A DNA stretch of 64,000 nt. Origin: Pseudomonas sp. KNUC1026 (GTDB lineage Bacteria > Pseudomonadota > Gammaproteobacteria > Pseudomonadales > Pseudomonadaceae). The DNA lies in the NCBI RefSeq assembly GCF_021650705.1, contig NZ_CP087138.1, positions 2,046,001 to 2,110,000 of the forward strand. Direction: 5' to 3'. A program made the translations under genes and the position numbers. This document shows positions 1-10,419 of this stretch, in pieces (within the stretch, counting starts at the first letter, position 1; every line of letters begins with the position of its first letter). Under the pieces are notes generated by a model. That model did not search any database, was not told the origin of the DNA, and worked only from the letters and a program-made list of their open reading frames with translations.

Positions 1-746
1 GGCATCGAGGTGGCGCGGCTGGCGGCGCCCACGGTCAAGCGCGTGCACCAGGAGCTGGGCGGCAAGTCGGCGAACATTCTGCTGGAGGATGCGGATTTCG
101 ACAGCGCAGTGGCCGCAGGGGTCGACGCTTGCTTCAGCAACAGCGGGCAATCCTGCAACGCGCCCACGCGCATGCTGGTGCCGGCCGCCGCCCATGAGCG
201 GGTGGTGAAGCTTGCGCGCCGCGCGGCCCTCGCCCACCGCGTCGGGCCACCCGGCCAGGCCAGCACTACGCTGGGGCCGGTGATCAACCGCCGCCAGTTC
301 GAGCACATCCAGCGGCTGATCGAGAGCGGCATCGCCTGTGGCGCGCAGCTGGTGTGCGGCGGCCTGGGCCGGCCTGAAGGGTTGGCGCAGGGTTTCTACG
401 TGCAGCCCACGGTATTCGCCGGCGTCACCCCTGGCATGGCGGTGGCCGAAGAGGAAATCTTCGGCCCGGTGCTGGTGATCATGCCGTACCAGGATGAGGC
501 CGACGCCGTGCGCATCGCCAATGCCAGCCCCTTTGGCCTGGCCGGCTACGTGCAGTCGGCGTCCTTGCAGCGCGCCCGCGCCGTGGCCGCGCAATTGCGT
601 GTGGGCAGCGTGTACATCAACCAACCCAGCTGGGACCCCATGGCCCCGTTCGGCGGCTACAAGCAGTCGGGCAATGGCCGCGAATACGCCGAGTGGGGCT
701 GGAAGCCTTTCTCGAAACCAAGGCGATCCTCGGCTACCGCGCTTGA
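1..746 (+). CDS. Aldehyde dehydrogenase, C-terminal part (cut by window start; one frameshift)
   Basis: NAD(P)-dependent aldehyde dehydrogenase that oxidises an aldehyde to the acid. The reading frame is open from base 1, so the N-terminal cofactor half lies outside the window. Visible are the ELGGKSAN motif with the general-base Glu, the NSGQSCNAP loop with the catalytic Cys (codon near 154) and the EEEIFGPVL segment. Near 702 one base is missing in a G/C run (GGGGCTGG). Restoring it gives the normal family ending [15 protein letters not shown] and a stop at 744-746; uncorrected, the frame runs on to 789 as nonsense. The end overlaps the convergent GMC gene by 13 bases. The neighbour suggests alcohol-to-acid oxidation, but the substrate is unknown. 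Confidence 0.85.
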
Positions 747-2424
747 TCGGTGCCAGCGATCATCGCCGCGATGCGCTCGGCGATCATGATCGTGGGCACG
801 TTGAGGTTGGCGCAGGGGATGCTCGGCATCAGCGAGGCGTCGCACACTCGCAGGCCTTCGGTGCCGATCACCCGCCCGGCCGAATCGGTGACCGCTGCAG
901 GATCGTCCGCCGCGCCCATGGCGCAGGTACAGCTGGCGTGCCAGGTGCCGCCGACGTTACGGCGCACGAACTCGGCCAACGCGGCCTCGTCGTTGAGCAA
1001 ACTTTGCAGCTCTATACCCTGGGTAATCAGCCGCTTTACCAGCCAGCGCCGCAGCGGCCCGGCCGCATCCAGCAGCGCACTGAGCACGCCGCGCGCCAGG
1101 GCATCGAGCCCGCCAGGCTGCGCCACCTTCGCCACGCGCGGCGAGTAGCTGGCGGGGAATACCACAGAACGCAACGGCGCCAGCCTATCGGCCTCCAGCA
1201 GCTCGGCGCCGTGGCGCAGCGCCTGCATCAAACGCTGCAGGTCACGCGCGTCGCTGAGCATGGCGAAGTCCACCTGTGGCTCGGCTGTGGGGTCTGTCGA
1301 CACCAGCCGCACGCGCCCCTGTGAACAGGACTTGTTCACCCAGAAGAACACCGTGCCCAGCCGGTAGCCCACCGAATGCCAGCCGGAGCGCGACAGGATC
1401 GCCCCGTGCATGTCACCGGGGCCGATGCCCGGCACCCCTGAGGAATAGCGCCACACCGCCTGTTCGTGATGCTCGGTGGGGAACGCCGTGCGCCCCTGGC
1501 GGCTGAGCACTGCGCTGACCGCAATCGATGGATGCTCCATCAGCCGCGCACCTACGCCCTCACGGGCCGCGACCACCTCGATGCCCAACCCCTCCAGCAC
1601 GGCCCGTGGGCCGACGCCGCTGCGCATCAGGATGGCCGGGCTATGGATGGCGCCGGCACACAGGATCACTTCCCTGGCGCGAACCTGCTGCTGTTCGCCC
1701 TCAGCGTTGAACAGCACTGCACCCACCGCCCGTTTGCCTTCGAACAGCACGCGGTCGACCTGCCAGCCAGTGCGCAGCTCGAAGTTGGGCCGGCACCGCA
1801 CGGCCTCGGTGAGGTAGCACACCGAAGTGGGAATGCGTTCGCCCTCCTCGCTCACACCGATCGCGCCAACGAAAACGCCGTCTTCCCAGGCGCCATTCTG
1901 ATCGGTACGGGTGGGGTAACCACGTTCGCCCAGCGCAGCCATCGCCCCTCGCACAAAGGGTGACAGCCGCTCGTGCGGCGTACGCTGGATGCGCAGCGGG
2001 CCTTGTTTGCCGTGCAGCGGGCCGGCCAGGTCAGTGTCGTGCTCCAGCTTGATGAAGTACGGCAAGCAGGCTTGCCAGTTCCAGCCACGGGCCCCCAGCC
2101 GCTGCCACTCGTCGTAGTCGGCCGGGGCGCCGCGGTTGGTCATCAGCGCGTTGATCGCCGAACCGCCCCGAGCAGCCGGGCCTGCTCGTAGCGGCGCGGC
2201 GCTTGCAGGCGGGCACCGTAGGTAGCCGTGAGCCGCTGCCAGAGGTTGCGCGGGTCGAGGTAGGCGCGGCCGGGATAGCGGCTGCGGACCTCGGCGGGCA
2301 TGTTCGCCGCGCTGATGTCGCGCCCGGCTTCGACCAGGCACACGCGCTTGCCAGCCTGTTCGCTCAGCCGCGCGGCGAGCACGCAACCGGCCGAGCCGCC
2401 GCCGAGGATCAGGTAATCGATCAT
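734..2424 (-). CDS. GMC-family FAD alcohol oxidase/dehydrogenase (one frameshift)
   Basis: Choline-dehydrogenase-like flavoenzyme of about 563 residues. It starts with the Rossmann motif [19 protein letters not shown] and ends with the GMC signature region ([13 protein letters not shown] with the catalytic His, then [14 protein letters not shown]). The frame breaks near 2166-2170, where GGGGCGG should read GGGGGCGG: the upstream frame gives YEQARLLG and the downstream frame continues [13 protein letters not shown], the usual GMC sequence. It is convergent with an aldehyde dehydrogenase and directly follows, by 10 bases, a polyamine-type binding protein gene on the same strand. This suggests uptake and oxidation of an alcohol or amino-alcohol. 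The substrate cannot be read from sequence. Confidence 0.85.
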
Positions 2425-2434
2425 CGACGCAGGC

Positions 2435-3468
2435 TCACTGCACGAACTTCAGCCAGCGGTCCTTGGCGGCAATGCCGGCAGGCGAGGCCCACCACTGTTC
2501 CGAGAGCAGCGCCTGGCGAGCGGCGTTTTCCGGCGAGCTGGGCAGCTCCCTGGCGCGTTCGGGGCTGATGCTGCCGGTGTTGAACGCCGCCGGGTTGCCC
2601 GGGCCGTAATCGATGTACTTGGGCAGGTTGGCTTGCAGGTCCGGGGCCATGGCTTCGTTGACGAAGCGCAGCGCGTCGGCCAGGTTCGGGGCGTTCTTGA
2701 CGATGCACAGCTGGGTGTTCTGCAGGATGCCGTCGTTGTAGGTGAAGGCCACGTCGGTGTTTTCCTTGCGCACTGCACTCACCCGGCCATTCCACATCAT
2801 CAGCATGTCCACCTCGCCATCGGCCAACAGCTGCGCCGACTGGCCGCCCGAGGTCCACCATACGTTGATGTTCGGCTTGATCTGCTCCAGGCGCTTGTAG
2901 GCGCGGTCCACGTCCAGCGGGTAGAGCTTGTCGCGCGGCACACCGTCCGAGAGCAGCGCGGCCTCCAGGGTGCCCATCGGGTCATTGCGCAACGCGCGGG
3001 TGCCGGGAAGTCCTTGACGTTCCAGAAGTCTGCCCAGCTCTGCGGGACTTTCTTCAGGCTTTTGGTGTTGTAGGCCAGCACCGAGGAATAGAACTCGTAG
3101 GGCACCGACCACTGGGTGCGGTAGCGCTCGGGGATCGACTGGGCGTTGGGCAGCTTGCTGATGTCCAGCGGCTCGATCAGCCCTTCGCGCCCGCCGCGGA
3201 TGCAGTTGGAGGTGGGGGTGTCGATCACGTCCCATACGGTTTTGCCGGCTTCGGCCTGGGCCTTGACGATGGGCCAGGCATCGGGGGCGCTGTCCTGGGC
3301 GATGGTGATGCCCAGGCGTTTGGCGGCGGGGTCGAGGATGGCCTGGGTCTGGGCCTGCTGGTAGCTGCCCCCTTGGGAGACGAAGGTGATCTGCCCGGCA
3401 TAGGCTGCCGGCATGGCGGTGGAAAGACACGACAACATGAGCACTGCGGCGCGGGGCAAGCGTTTCAT
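2435..3468 (-). CDS. Polyamine-type (PotD-like) ABC substrate-binding protein (one frameshift)
   Basis: Periplasmic binding protein of about 344 residues. I place the start at 3468 because [24 protein letters not shown] is a clear signal peptide and AGGA lies upstream. The mature part begins [16 protein letters not shown] and has [20 protein letters not shown], typical of spermidine/putrescine-type binding proteins. A missing C near 3012 (TTCCCGGCACC should read TTCCCCGGCACC) breaks the frame between KDFP and [14 protein letters not shown]. No permease or ATPase gene follows; the next gene is the GMC oxidoreductase, 10 bases on. The rest of the transporter must be elsewhere or lost. The ligand is unknown. 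Confidence 0.82.
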
Positions 3469-3627
3469 GGCACACCATCCTGTGGGTTGTGGCAGGTTTG
3501 TCAGGGCCTTGCCGCCCGGGCTCTTTTTGAAGGCGGCCCGGTCGTGGCTGGACGTTAACCGAGCGGTGCGGGGGCCCACAACACACCAATAGTCAGGGCC
3601 GATATAACCTCAGAGCATGTAGTGCGC

Positions 3628-3702
3628 GTCGCCCGGCTAGCCGGCCTCCCACTCAAGGTATCCGCAGTGGGGTAATCGTGGGAGGGCGGCTTGCCGCGCG
3701 AC
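3628..3702. repeat. REPIN-like paired inverted repeat (copy A)
   Basis: Two 25-base arms in inverted orientation, 3628-3652 (GTCGCCCGGCTAGCCGGCCT..) and 3678-3702 (GTGGGAGGGCGGCTTGCCGC..), are separated by 25 bases. Each arm is itself palindromic (GGC..GCC), and the GTGGGAG head plus imperfect hairpin is the known form of Pseudomonas REP sequences. It sits between the promoter side of the binding-protein gene and the 3' end of the LysR gene. Two relatives lie near 33.65 and 43.78 kb. Confidence 0.75.
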
Positions 3703-3722
3703 ATACAGCAGCGAACCCAACC

Positions 3723-4633
3723 TCAAGTCAGGGCTGCGTAGGGCAAACGCTCACCAAGGCTCGCCTTCAGGTGTGCCACGAACAGGCTGATACGCCGCGG
3801 CACATGGCGGCTGTGCGGGTACACCGCATGAATGTGCGCAGGCGGTGGCGTGTACTCGGCCATCACCGCCTGCAGGCGGCCACTTTGCAGGTGCTCGTGC
3901 ACGTCCCAGCGCGAGCGCAGCAGCAGGCCGTGGCCGTCCAGCGCCAGGCTCATGGCCACCTCCCCATCGTTGCTCGCCAGGGTACCGCTCACCTTGTGCG
4001 TGTATACCTGGCCGCCGCGCTCGAAGCGCCACAGCGCGTAGTCGCTGCCGAACTGGCGCAGCACGATGCAGTTGTGCCGGGCGAGGTCTTCGGGCGCTGC
4101 GGTGCCGGGTGGCCTTGCAGGTAGGCCGGCGCGGCACAGAGCGCTCGTGGGTTGTCGAGCAGGCGCACCGCCACCAGCCGCGAGTCCGGCGGCGGGCCCA
4201 TGCACACCGCGAGGTCGAAGCGGTCGTCGGCAAAGCCCAGCGGCTCGCTGGACAGCTCCAGTTGCAGCTCCAGCGCCGGGTGCTGGTGGGCAAAGCTCGA
4301 CACCACGGCCGCCAGGTGGCGGCGGCCGAAGCCCAGCGTGGCGTTGATCCGCAGACGGCCATGCAGCTCGGCATGGCGCCGGTCGAGGGCATTTTCCAGC
4401 TCCTCCAGCTGGCGCAGGATCGGCCGCCCGCCCTCCAGGTACAGCGTGCCTTCGGCTGTCAGCGAGAGGCGCCGCGTGGTGCGCTGCACCAATTGCGCCC
4501 CCAGCCGCGTCTCCAACTGGCTCAGCCGCTTGCTCACTGCTGGCAACGACAACCCCAGTTGGCGGGCGACTTCGGTGAGGCTGGCATGGGCCGCCACCTG
4601 CTGGAAGAAACTCAGGTCATCGATTGCGCTCAC
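3723..4633 (-). CDS. LysR-family regulator, DmlR-like (one frameshift)
   Basis: LysR transcription factor of about 303 residues. The N-terminal winged helix (FFQQVAAHASLTEVARQLGL, then AVSKRLSQLETRLG) is followed by a substrate-binding domain. One C is missing near 4107 (CACCCGGCACC): the frame ends after AYLQGHP and resumes as GTAAPEDLARHNCIVL. It is transcribed away from the tartrate/D-malate dehydrogenase gene, with 104 bases of AT-rich DNA between the start codons. The same layout occurs for dmlR-dmlA in Escherichia coli, so a role as activator of that dehydrogenase is likely by context. Confidence 0.85.
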
Positions 4634-4737
4634 GATTATTCACTCAAATCTAAGAATGGCTTAACTAAAAACGCCATTATTGAATCTCCAATCCCTACTT
4701 ATACTCAAGCCCACCCCTCACTCAGGCAGAGCAACCC

Positions 4738-5812
4738 ATGAACAATTACAAGATCGCAGTGATCCCCGGAGACGGTATCGGCAAGGAAGTGATGCCCGAA
4801 GGTGTGCGCGTGATCGAAGCCGCAGCGCGCAAACACGGTGTGCAATTGCAGTGGGACTGGTTCGATTTCGCCAGCGCCGACTACTGGCAGGCCCACGGCA
4901 AGATGATGCCCGACGACTGGTTCGACACCCTCAAAGGCTACGACGCGATCTTCTTCGGCGCCGTCGGCTGGCCGGAGGTGGTCCCCGACCACATATCGCT
5001 ATGGGAGTCGCTGTTGCAGTTTCGCCGTGCGTTCGATCAGTACGTGAACCTGCGCCCTGCCGGTTGATGCCTGGCGTGAAGGCGCCCTTGGCCGGGCGCA
5101 AGCCAGGCGACATCGACTTCTGGGTGGTGCGCGGAAACACCGAGGGCGAGTACTCCAGCGTCGGCGGCCGCATGTTCCCCGGCACCGAGCGCGAGGTGGT
5201 GATCCAGGAAACGGTGATGACCCGCATCGGCGTGGACCGCATCCTCAAATTCGCCTACGAACTGGCCCAGAGCCGGCCGAAGAACACCTGACCTCGGCGA
5301 CCAAATCCAATGGCATCGCCATCACCATGCCCTACTGGGATGAGCGCGTTGCCGCCATGCACGGCCAGTATCCCGAGGTGAAGGTCGACAAGTACCACAT
5401 CGACATCCTCACCGCGAACTTCGTGCTGCACCCGGACTGGTTCGACGTGGTGGTGGCCAGCAACCTGTTCGGCGACATCCTCTCCGACCTCGGCCCGGCC
5501 TGCACCGGCACCATCGGCATCGCGCCGTCGGCCAACATCAACCCCGAGCGCACCTTTCCCAGCCTGTTCGAGCCAGTGCATGGCTCGGCGCCGGACATCG
5601 CCGGGCGCGGCATCGCCAACCCGATCGGGCAGATCTGGTGCGGGGCGATGATGCTCGACCACCTGGGCCACCCCGAAGCCGGCGCCGACGTGCTGCGCGC
5701 CATCGAATCGGTACTCGCTCAAGGCCCGCAACACGCACCGCTGACCCGGGACATCGGCGGCACCGGCACCACGCAGGCGCTGGGTGCGGCCATTGAACAG
5801 GCTGTGCAATGA
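4738..5812 (+). CDS. ttuC: Tartrate/D-malate dehydrogenase (TtuC/DmlA type; two frameshifts)
   Basis: Cytoplasmic NAD-dependent decarboxylating beta-hydroxyacid dehydrogenase of about 358 residues, acting on tartrate and/or D-malate. It opens with KIAVIPGDGIGKEVMPEGV and carries the family's metal-binding DILSDLG and LFEPVHGSAPDIAG segments. Two single-base losses break it: near 5061 (LRP to RLMPGVKAPL) and near 5283 (SRPK to KHLTSATKSNGI). All three pieces align end to end with the family and no residue is missing, so the gene is probably intact in the organism. The stop overlaps the next start (ATGA). Tartrate and D-malate specificity cannot be separated from sequence. Confidence 0.87.
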
Positions 5813-6734
5813 CACTGCTGATCCACGTCGATGGCGAGCGCGGTGAGCAATGGATGGCGCTGTTCGCCGAGCACGCACCGGGCATCCCGGTGCGCCGCTG
5901 GCCGGACATCGGCCCGCCCGGTGAGGTGCGCTGGTTACTGGCCTGGGTAACGCCTGCGGAACTGATCCAGGCCCTGCCCAATCTTGAAGTACTGTTCGCA
6001 ACCTCCGCTGGCATCGACCAGTTGCCCTTGGCCGCGCTACCGGCCCGGGTCCAACTGGTGCGCATGCTCGACCCCAACATCGCCCAGGCAGTGGCTGAAT
6101 ACCTGTGCATGGCGGTGCTGTGCCTGCACCGCCAGTTACCGCAGTACCTGGCCCGGCAACGCCAGCGGCAATGGCTGCCGAGCCGCCGAAACCGGCCCGG
6201 CAACGGCGCATCGGCCTGATGGGCCTGGGGCAGATGGGCCAGACCGCCGCGCAGCGCTTGCGCCCGTTCGGCTTCGACCTGCTGGGCTGGGCACGCAGCC
6301 AGCGCCAGCTCGATGGTGTGCGTTGCTATGCCGGTGCCGAGCAGTTGCCCACCTTCCTCGGCCAGTGCGACATCCTCGTTTGCCTGCTGCCGCTGACCGA
6401 CAGCACCTGCGGCCTGCTCGATGACGAACTGTTCGCCGCCCTGCCTCAGGGTGCCTGCCTGATCAACCTGGGCCGCGGTGGGCACCTGGACGAGCCCGCC
6501 CTGCTCAGGGCCTTGGCCAGCGGCCAGTTGCAGCACGCTGTGCTGGATGTGCTCAGCGAAGAACCGGCGCCACCGCAGCACCCGTTCTGGCAGCACGAGC
6601 AGATCTGGCTCACACCGCACATCGGTGCCATGACCGCACCCGAAGACGCCTTCGGCTTGCTGCTGGCCAATCTGCGCCGGCACGTGGCCGGTGAGCCGAT
6701 GCTGGGGGTGGCGGACCGCAGCGCCGGGTATTGA
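5809..6734 (+). CDS. GhrA-like D-2-hydroxyacid dehydrogenase (glyoxylate/hydroxypyruvate reductase; one frameshift)
   Basis: D-isomer-specific 2-hydroxyacid dehydrogenase of about 308 residues, close in length to GhrA. The N-terminal half contains ATSAGIDQLPLAALP. After a missing base near 6178 the Rossmann motif GLMGLGQMGQTAAQRL follows, then NLGRGGHLDEPALL and TPHIGAMTAPEDA, which hold the active-site Arg, Glu and His regions. Its start overlaps the tartrate dehydrogenase stop by four bases, so the two are translationally coupled. A natural role is reduction of glyoxylate, hydroxypyruvate or a related keto-acid made from tartrate. That pathway link is inferred from position. Confidence 0.85.
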
Positions 6735-6848
6735 GCCTGGCGCAATCGGGATGAGCGTGAGGCCGTGGCAGTTGTCCAACCTCCCATGGCAACGCCCCGG
6801 CCCATTGGCCAAAGCGGCGCAAAAGCTTCTGATCGAGGAGGAAACCCC

Positions 6849-7844
6849 ATGAACTACGTCAAGCTGGGCTCTACTGGCCTGGACATCTCCCCGTTGTGCC
6901 TGGGCTGCATGACCTTCGGCGAGCCCGATGCCGGCACCCACCCCTGGACCCTGAACGAGGCCGACAGCCGCCCGATCATCCGGCACGCGGTGGAGCAAGG
7001 CATCAACTTCTTCGACACCGCCAACAGCTACTCCGCCGGCACCTCGGAAACCATCGTGGGCAAGCTGCTCAAGGAGTTCACCCGGCGCGAGGAGATCGTG
7101 ATCGCAACCAAGGTGTTCTACCCGGCGAACATGTGGGAAGGCTCGAACAAACCCAACGAAAAAGGCCTGTCGCGTAAGGCCATCCTGGCCAACATCGATG
7201 CAAGCCTTGCCCGGCTGGGCACCGATTACGTCGACCTCTACCAGATCCACCGCTGGGACTACCACACGCCTATCGAGGAGACCATGGAGGCGCTGAACGA
7301 CATCGTGAAGGCCGGCAAAGCGCGCTACATCGGGGCTTCGTCCATGTATGCCTGGCAGTTCGCCAAGGCCCAGCACGCGGCACAGCTCAACGGCTGGAGC
7401 CGGTTCGTGTCGATGCAGAACTACCTCAACCTGCTCTATCGCGAGGAAGAGCGCGAGATGATCCCGCTGTGCCGGGACCAGGGCGTCGGGCTGATGCCGT
7501 GGAGCCCGATGGCACGCGGGCGCTTGACGCGGCCCAAGGGCGAGCAGACCGAGCGCACGAAAACCGATATTTCAGGCCAGTCGTTCTACAAGGCCACAGA
7601 GGCCGAAGACGGCCGGGTGATCGATGTGGTCGAGCAGATCGCCCATGAACGAGGCCTGCCAATGGCGCAGATCGCGTTGGCCTGGGTGCTGGGCAAGCAA
7701 GGGGTGTCGGCGCCTATCGTGGGGGCCTCCAAACCGGCCCAACTGACCGATGCCATCGCAGCGCTGGAGGTCGAGCTGAGCGACGAGGAAATCAAGCGCC
7801 TGGAAGCGCCTTACGTGCCCCACGCGGTCACGGGGTTTTCCTGA
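6849..7844 (+). CDS. Aldo/keto reductase, YajO-like
   Basis: NADPH-dependent aldo/keto reductase of 331 residues. The start at 6849 is set by a strong GAGGAG ribosome site at 6836-6841; the frame is open further upstream but lacks one. The catalytic tetrad is recognisable: Asp and Tyr in FFDTANSYSAG, Lys in IATKVFY and His in QIHRWDY. The cofactor-binding end is APIVGASKPAQL. It lies 114 bases after the hydroxyacid reductase and before a strong hairpin, so it may be the last gene of the tartrate group or a separate unit. The substrate is unknown. Confidence 0.9.
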   Translation: MNYVKLGSTGLDISPLCLGCMTFGEPDAGTHPWTLNEADSRPIIRHAVEQGINFFDTANSYSAGTSETIVGKLLKEFTRREEIVIATKVFYPANMWEGSNKPNEKGLSRKAILANIDASLARLGTDYVDLYQIHRWDYHTPIEETMEALNDIVKAGKARYIGASSMYAWQFAKAQHAAQLNGWSRFVSMQNYLNLLYREEEREMIPLCRDQGVGLMPWSPMARGRLTRPKGEQTERTKTDISGQSFYKATEAEDGRVIDVVEQIAHERGLPMAQIALAWVLGKQGVSAPIVGASKPAQLTDAIAALEVELSDEEIKRLEAPYVPHAVTGFS

Positions 7845-7855
7845 GGCGAACAAAA

Positions 7856-7877
7856 AGGGCGCCCTTCTAGGCGCCCT
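7856..7877. terminator. Bidirectional intrinsic terminator
   Basis: An 8-bp perfect stem (AGGGCGCC / GGCGCCCT) with loop CTTCTA lies between two converging genes. An A-run at 7852-7856 gives a U-tract for minus-strand transcripts from the DppA-like gene. The plus side ends in CTCTT, which is weaker. Confidence 0.8.
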
Positions 7878-7890
7878 CTTCGCTGCAACG

Positions 7891-9496
7891 CTACTTGCCT
7901 GCGCTACCCAGGCTCACGCCATAGAACCCGGTCACCCCGAACGGGTTGATGGCGAACCCTTGCACGTTCTTGCGCATCGGCTGCGATACCACCGAGTGTG
8001 CCATGGGGCTCACGGGCATCTGCTCGCGGATGATCTTCTGCGCCTGTTCGTAGAGTTTGGTGCGCTCGCTGCGGTCGGCGCTGAGCTTGGCCTTCTCGAT
8101 CAGCGCGTCGTAGCCCTTGTCGCACCAGCGCGCGTAGTTGCTGCCGCCTACGGCCGCGCAACTGTAGAGCACGCCGAGCCAGTTGTCCGGGTCGCCGTTG
8201 TCGCCAGTCCAGCCGTAGGTCAGCACGTCGTGCTCGCCGGCCTTGGCGCGCTTGATGTACTCACCCCATTCGTAGCTGACAATGTTGGCTTTGATGCCCA
8301 CCTTGGCCCAATCCTGCTGGATCATCTGCGCCGACAGCCGCGCGTTCGGGTTGGAGGCGCGCTGCACGGTCATCGCCCACAAGTTGACCTGCGTACCAGG
8401 CTTCACGCCGGCCGCGGCCAGCAGCTGTTTGGCTTTTTCAGGGTCGTAGGGCGCACCCTTGATTGATGTGTCGTAAGACCACTGGTTAGGCGGAATCACG
8501 TTCTGCGCCACCTGGCCGGCACCCTGGAACACCGTGTCGACCACTGCCTGCTTGTTGATGGCCATGTCCAGGGCCTGGCGCACGCGCGCATCGTTGAGCG
8601 GCGGGTGCTGGGTGTTGTAGGCCAGAAAGCCCACGTTGAAGCCGGGCTGCTCCAGCACCTTGAGGTTGGGGTCTTTCTTCATCTCGGCGATATCGACCGG
8701 CCTTGCGTAGCCGCTGACCTGGCATTCGCCGATCTTGAGCTTCTGTGCCCGCGTCGCCGCATCGGGGGTGATGGCGAACACCAGGTGGTCGAGCTTGACG
8801 TCCTCGGGCTTCCAGTACTGGCGGTTACCATCGAAACGGATCACCGCGTCCTTCTGGTAACGGCTGAACACGAACGGCCCGGTGCCCACCGGCTGCTGGT
8901 TGAGCATCTCGGGCTTGCCGGCGGCCAGCAATTGCGCGGCGTACTCGGCAGACTGGATCGAGGCGAAGCTCATCGCCAGGTCTGCGGCGAAAGCGGCATC
9001 GGGCTGCTTGAGGGTGAACACCACGGTGTGGTCGTCGGTTTTGCTCAGGCTGGCGATGTTCTGGTCCAGGCCCATGTCGGTGAAGTACGGGAACTCGGCC
9101 GGGTACGCCTTGCGAAACGGCTGCTCGGGGTTGCGCATGCGCTCGAAGGTGAACAGCACGTCATCGGCGTTGAAGTCGCGGCTGGGCTTGAAGTAAGCCG
9201 TGGTGTGGAACTTCACCCCTTCGCGCAGGTGGAAGGTGTACACCTTGCCGCCCGCGCTTGCGTCCCAACTTTGGCGAGCCCCGGCTCCAACGTGGTGCCG
9301 CCGCGCTTGAATTGCGCCAGGCGGTTGAAGACGGTTTCGGCCGAGGCATCGAATTCGGTGCCGGAGGTGTACTGCGCCGGGTCAAAGCCTGCGGGCTCGC
9401 CTCGGAGCAGTAGACCAGGGTGCTGGCGGCCTGGGCCAGCGAGGCGCTGCCGAGCAGAGCGGCGGCGAGTACAACGGCTGTGGAACGGCGCTGCAT
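7891..9496 (-). CDS. DppA-like dipeptide/peptide ABC substrate-binding protein (two frameshifts)
   Basis: Family-5 extracellular solute-binding protein of about 535 residues. A signal peptide (MQRRSTAVVLAAALLGSASLAQA) is followed by STLVYCSEASP, the typical start of DppA-type proteins. The core includes GTGPFVFSRYQKDAVIRF, AYNTQHPPLNDARVRQALDM and TYGWTGDNGDPDNWL. Two single-base losses, near 9393 and 9271, place about 45 residues in a third frame; corrected, that stretch reads AQYTSGTEFDASAETVFNRL. No permease or ATPase genes adjoin it, so it is an orphan ligand subunit. It probably feeds a Dpp transporter encoded elsewhere, or acts in chemotaxis. Confidence 0.87.
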
Positions 9497-9572
9497 GAAG
9501 GACTCACTCCTTTGAACAATGGATGACAGGGCGCCAGATTAGCAGTTACGACTCGTTTGGCAGCAGTTGGGT

Positions 9573-10313
9573 TCACGCCCGCTCCCGCTTCATCTGCGTC
9601 ACCAGAGTGAAGCGGTCGTCGGGGTGGATGGTTTCCGAGACCACCATCACCTCGCCTTCATCGTCGCGGTATTGCCGCAGGATTTTCAGCCCCGGCGTGC
9701 CGGCTTCGGCCTTGAGGCTTTTGGCCATGGCCGGCGACAGGAGTACGGCGCGCACCTGCTGGTCGACCACATCGATGTGCCGGCTGAAATGCTGTTCGAT
9801 CAAGGAGGCGATCAACTCGCCGGGCTGCTGCCTGGCCAGCTCGATCACCTCGGCATACGCCTGCTGAGCGTATACGTCCGTCCAGCACAACGGCGCCAGC
9901 GCGTTCTGCTGGTCGACCCGCACGCTGGAAACGCAGAAGTAATGCTCGCCCGGCACCAGGCCAAGGCGCCGGGCCTCGGCGATGTCCATTACGAAATGGC
10001 GAACGTCCTGGATGTCGCGCACCTGGGTTTCGGCCAGGTGGGCCAGGTCTGCCACCGTGGCGAGCGATTGTGAATAGCCCCCGCGCGGTGACGAGGCCTC
10101 GACCCGGGTGCCGACCCGCTTGCGCCGCGACACCAGCCCCTGGGTCTGCAGCTGCGTGATCGCGGCGCGCACGGTATGGCGGCTCACATCGTAAAGCTCG
10201 CAGAGCTCGAGCTCGGTCGGCAGCAAAGTGCCGACGGGGTATCGCCCTTCGGCGATCGCTGCAATCAAATCCTTTGCCACTACTGCGTAGCGCGTATCGC
10301 CCATACCTTCCAT
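9573..10313 (-). CDS. GntR-family regulator, HutC type (UTRA domain)
   Basis: Repressor of about 246 residues. The N-terminal winged helix (YPVGTLLPTELELCELYDVS, then RHTVRAAITQLQTQGLVSRR) is followed by a UTRA ligand-binding domain. I prefer the ATG at 10313 (MEGMGDTRYAV) with AGGG just upstream; the in-frame ATG at 10304 is possible. It is divergent from the lyase and symporter genes, and the 106-base gap holds two dyads of the GT-N4-AC form expected for this family. It therefore most likely represses those genes and itself until a pathway compound binds the UTRA domain. Confidence 0.88.
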   Translation of the reverse strand: MEGMGDTRYAVVAKDLIAAIAEGRYPVGTLLPTELELCELYDVSRHTVRAAITQLQTQGLVSRRKRVGTRVEASSPRGGYSQSLATVADLAHLAETQVRDIQDVRHFVMDIAEARRLGLVPGEHYFCVSSVRVDQQNALAPLCWTDVYAQQAYAEVIELARQQPGELIASLIEQHFSRHIDVVDQQVRAVLLSPAMAKSLKAEAGTPGLKILRQYRDDEGEVMVVSETIHPDDRFTLVTQMKRERA

Positions 10314-10327
10314 CAGCCCTGAATGTT

Positions 10328-10392
10328 CACTGTGTTGACAGTGTATCAGCGCGGGCGTAAGAATTATGTACGGACATAAATGATATGTACGG
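10328..10392. promoter_or_regulatory. Divergent promoter with layered operator-like repeats
   Basis: Three elements lie between the GntR gene and the lyase gene. CACTGT-GTTG-ACAGTG (10328-10343) is a perfect 6-bp dyad that contains a TTGACA -35 box at 10335-10340 reading toward the lyase; a poor -10 (TAAGAA) follows 17 bases later. TATGTACGG occurs twice in the same direction (10365-10373, 10384-10392), 19 bases apart. The first copy is part of ATGTACGGACAT, an imperfect dyad with GT..AC spacing as in HutC-type operators. Binding here would cover the promoter core. Confidence 0.6.
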
Positions 10393-10419
10393 CAAATAAC
10401 AACATAATGGGTATCTTTC

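Noticed and set aside
734..9496. A series of decaying pseudogenes at the left end.
   Set aside because: Each break is a single base in a G/C run with full conservation on both sides, which fits sequence error better than decay.
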